A stretch of DNA of 64,000 nucleotides from Phytopythium helicoides. Taxonomy: Eukaryota > Oomycota > Peronosporomycetes > Pythiales > Pythiaceae. Shown here piece by piece: positions 63,099 to 64,000 of this stretch (position 1 is its first letter; each line of letters opens with the position of its first letter). The DNA lies in NCBI GenBank assembly GCA_024867545.1, contig JANFNE010000009.1, positions 1 to 64,000 of the forward strand, in the 5' to 3' direction. Under the pieces are notes generated by a model. That model searched no databases. It was given only the letters and a program-made list of their open reading frames with translations, and was not told the origin of the DNA. The position numbers and the translations under genes are program-made.

Positions 63099-64000
63099 CT
63101 AGTCGTCCCTCGGCGCTGGCGAGACCCAGAGACGGGCTCTGGTATCCAGCAAGGGGGGATCTCCCGCACGCGATTTGCTGCCTCTAGCGCCGATCGGTCG
63201 CGGCAGGTTCCGGCGCGAGTCGCGGCGCTTCAGCGGTCGCCTGCAGGCGCGCGCGCGCGGCCTGGCCGGCGCTTCTGCCCTGGCTGCGACCTGCGAGCGG
63301 TCTTCCGACCTCCAAGCTCCCTGCTACGTCGGCGGAACGAGCGCGCGCGGCACTCGCTCAGCGACGCAACGGGGCGCGGCGGGGCCGAGAGAGAGCGCGC
63401 GAGGGCGACGCCGAGACGAGACGCGGGGCGAGGCGCGGGGGCAAGACGCGGGGCGAGGAAGGCGGCGGCGGGCGGAAGGCGGCGGGCGGCGGACGGCGGA
63501 CGCTTCTTCGGCTTGGGCAGGCGCGCGCTCGGGAGGCGAACGACAACTAGCACCAGAGCCAGACGCGGCGCCGCGGCGTGACCAACTTGAAGAACGGCGA
63601 AAAAAGCGAGGGTGACGGGGCCGCGCGGCTGGACGGCTCTGGTCGGCGCTCCAAGGGATCGAAGGCGCCTCAGGCGGGCTGGCGACGCGGTGGAAGCGGC
63701 GCAAGCACGCAGAAGGCTTCAAGGCGGGCGGGCGCCTTGGGATCTGGCGGCGGCGGCGGCGGCTCGAAGGCGGGTGGCTGGCTGCGCGCGCTTCTATATC
63801 TTTCTTCTGTGAGAGAACCCGTCGTGCGCGGGTGTTCAGTGTATTGAGATAGAGATATGGGTTATTACATGAATAGGTGAATAGTATTCGAAAGAGCGTA
63901 TAAATAGACTCAATTCAGTCTAGATCTGGAATATGTTGGATAGGAGACCGAACCCATGTCAGTGTGTTTCCTCGCACGTTCGGATTTTTTCGGGTGCCGC
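63099..64000. other. GC-rich low-complexity end of window
   Basis: GC- and purine-rich sequence (63240-63780), with GAGACGCGGGGC-type short repeats near 63400-63450 and GGC runs near 63740-63760. Overlapping ORFs on both strands (for example 63012-63581 plus and 63230-63553 minus) are Arg/Ala/Gly-rich and look like products of base composition. From 63840 the composition drops sharply to AT-rich. No gene supported. Confidence 0.55.

Noticed and set aside
63012..63847. Arg/Gly/Ala-rich ORFs on both strands
   Set aside because: Composition-driven open frames in GC-rich low-complexity DNA without starts or domains of interest.
1..64000. tRNA and rRNA genes
   Set aside because: I looked for T-loop-like and rRNA-like words and found no convincing candidate. 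A covariance-model scan would be decisive.

Overview
The window starts at a chromosome end, with a (CCCTAAA)n telomere at base 1. It reads like an oomycete genome (Phytophthora/Pythium type). The evidence is the plant-style telomere, compact GC-rich genes with 50-80 nt GT-AG introns, secreted Cys-rich proteins with signal peptides, GPI-anchored temptin-like and adhesin-like proteins, tyrosine-kinase-like kinases, and remnants of Ty3/gypsy, Merlin-like and pogo-like transposons. I cannot name the species.

Layout. 1-1.4 kb: telomere and a subtelomeric tandem repeat. 1.4-1.54 kb: a long perfect-looking hairpin. 1.84-9.33 kb: a complete, very young Ty3/gypsy chromovirus with two 592-bp LTRs (2 differences seen), a 5-bp target duplication, gag, a textbook -1 frameshift signal, pol ending in a chromodomain, and a 344-codon antisense ORF overprinted on the 3' part of pol. 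9.5-17 kb: a transposon graveyard (duplicated zinc-finger locus, Merlin-like, pogo-like and oxygenase/zinc-finger remnants). 17.7-25 kb: two paralogous secreted 10-Cys proteins flanking an adhesin-like repeat region, a conserved gene of unknown function, a GPI-anchored protein and a mosaic of three captured gene fragments. 25.6-36 kb: a broken membrane-protein gene, UTP11, a membrane-anchored HECT ubiquitin ligase, a SAM protein, a bZIP factor and a temptin-like protein. 36-46 kb: a PHD/IQ/repeat protein, a possible MLF-like protein, and a large pseudokinase-kinase-armadillo gene. 46.7-52 kb: two tandem ankyrin-repeat genes. 52.5-63 kb: housekeeping genes PUS10, BTAF1/MOT1 and dolichyl-diphosphatase, then a PX-domain protein. 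The last 0.9 kb is GC-rich and low in complexity.

A recurrent feature is the lone 1-nt frameshift inside otherwise intact genes, including housekeeping ones (PUS10, BTAF1, bZIP, kinase-ARM, ankyrin). I read most of these as residual assembly indels rather than real decay. The retroelement itself is clean. The strongest candidate for something undescribed is the antisense coiled-coil ORF of the chromovirus: where one strand encodes a folded domain, the other encodes only low-complexity protein. Exon coordinates given for the HECT, PUS10, BTAF1, PX and secreted genes come from reading-phase-consistent GT-AG junctions; where the phase did not close I say so. The ORF starts GTG/TTG/CTG were not used for these nuclear genes.
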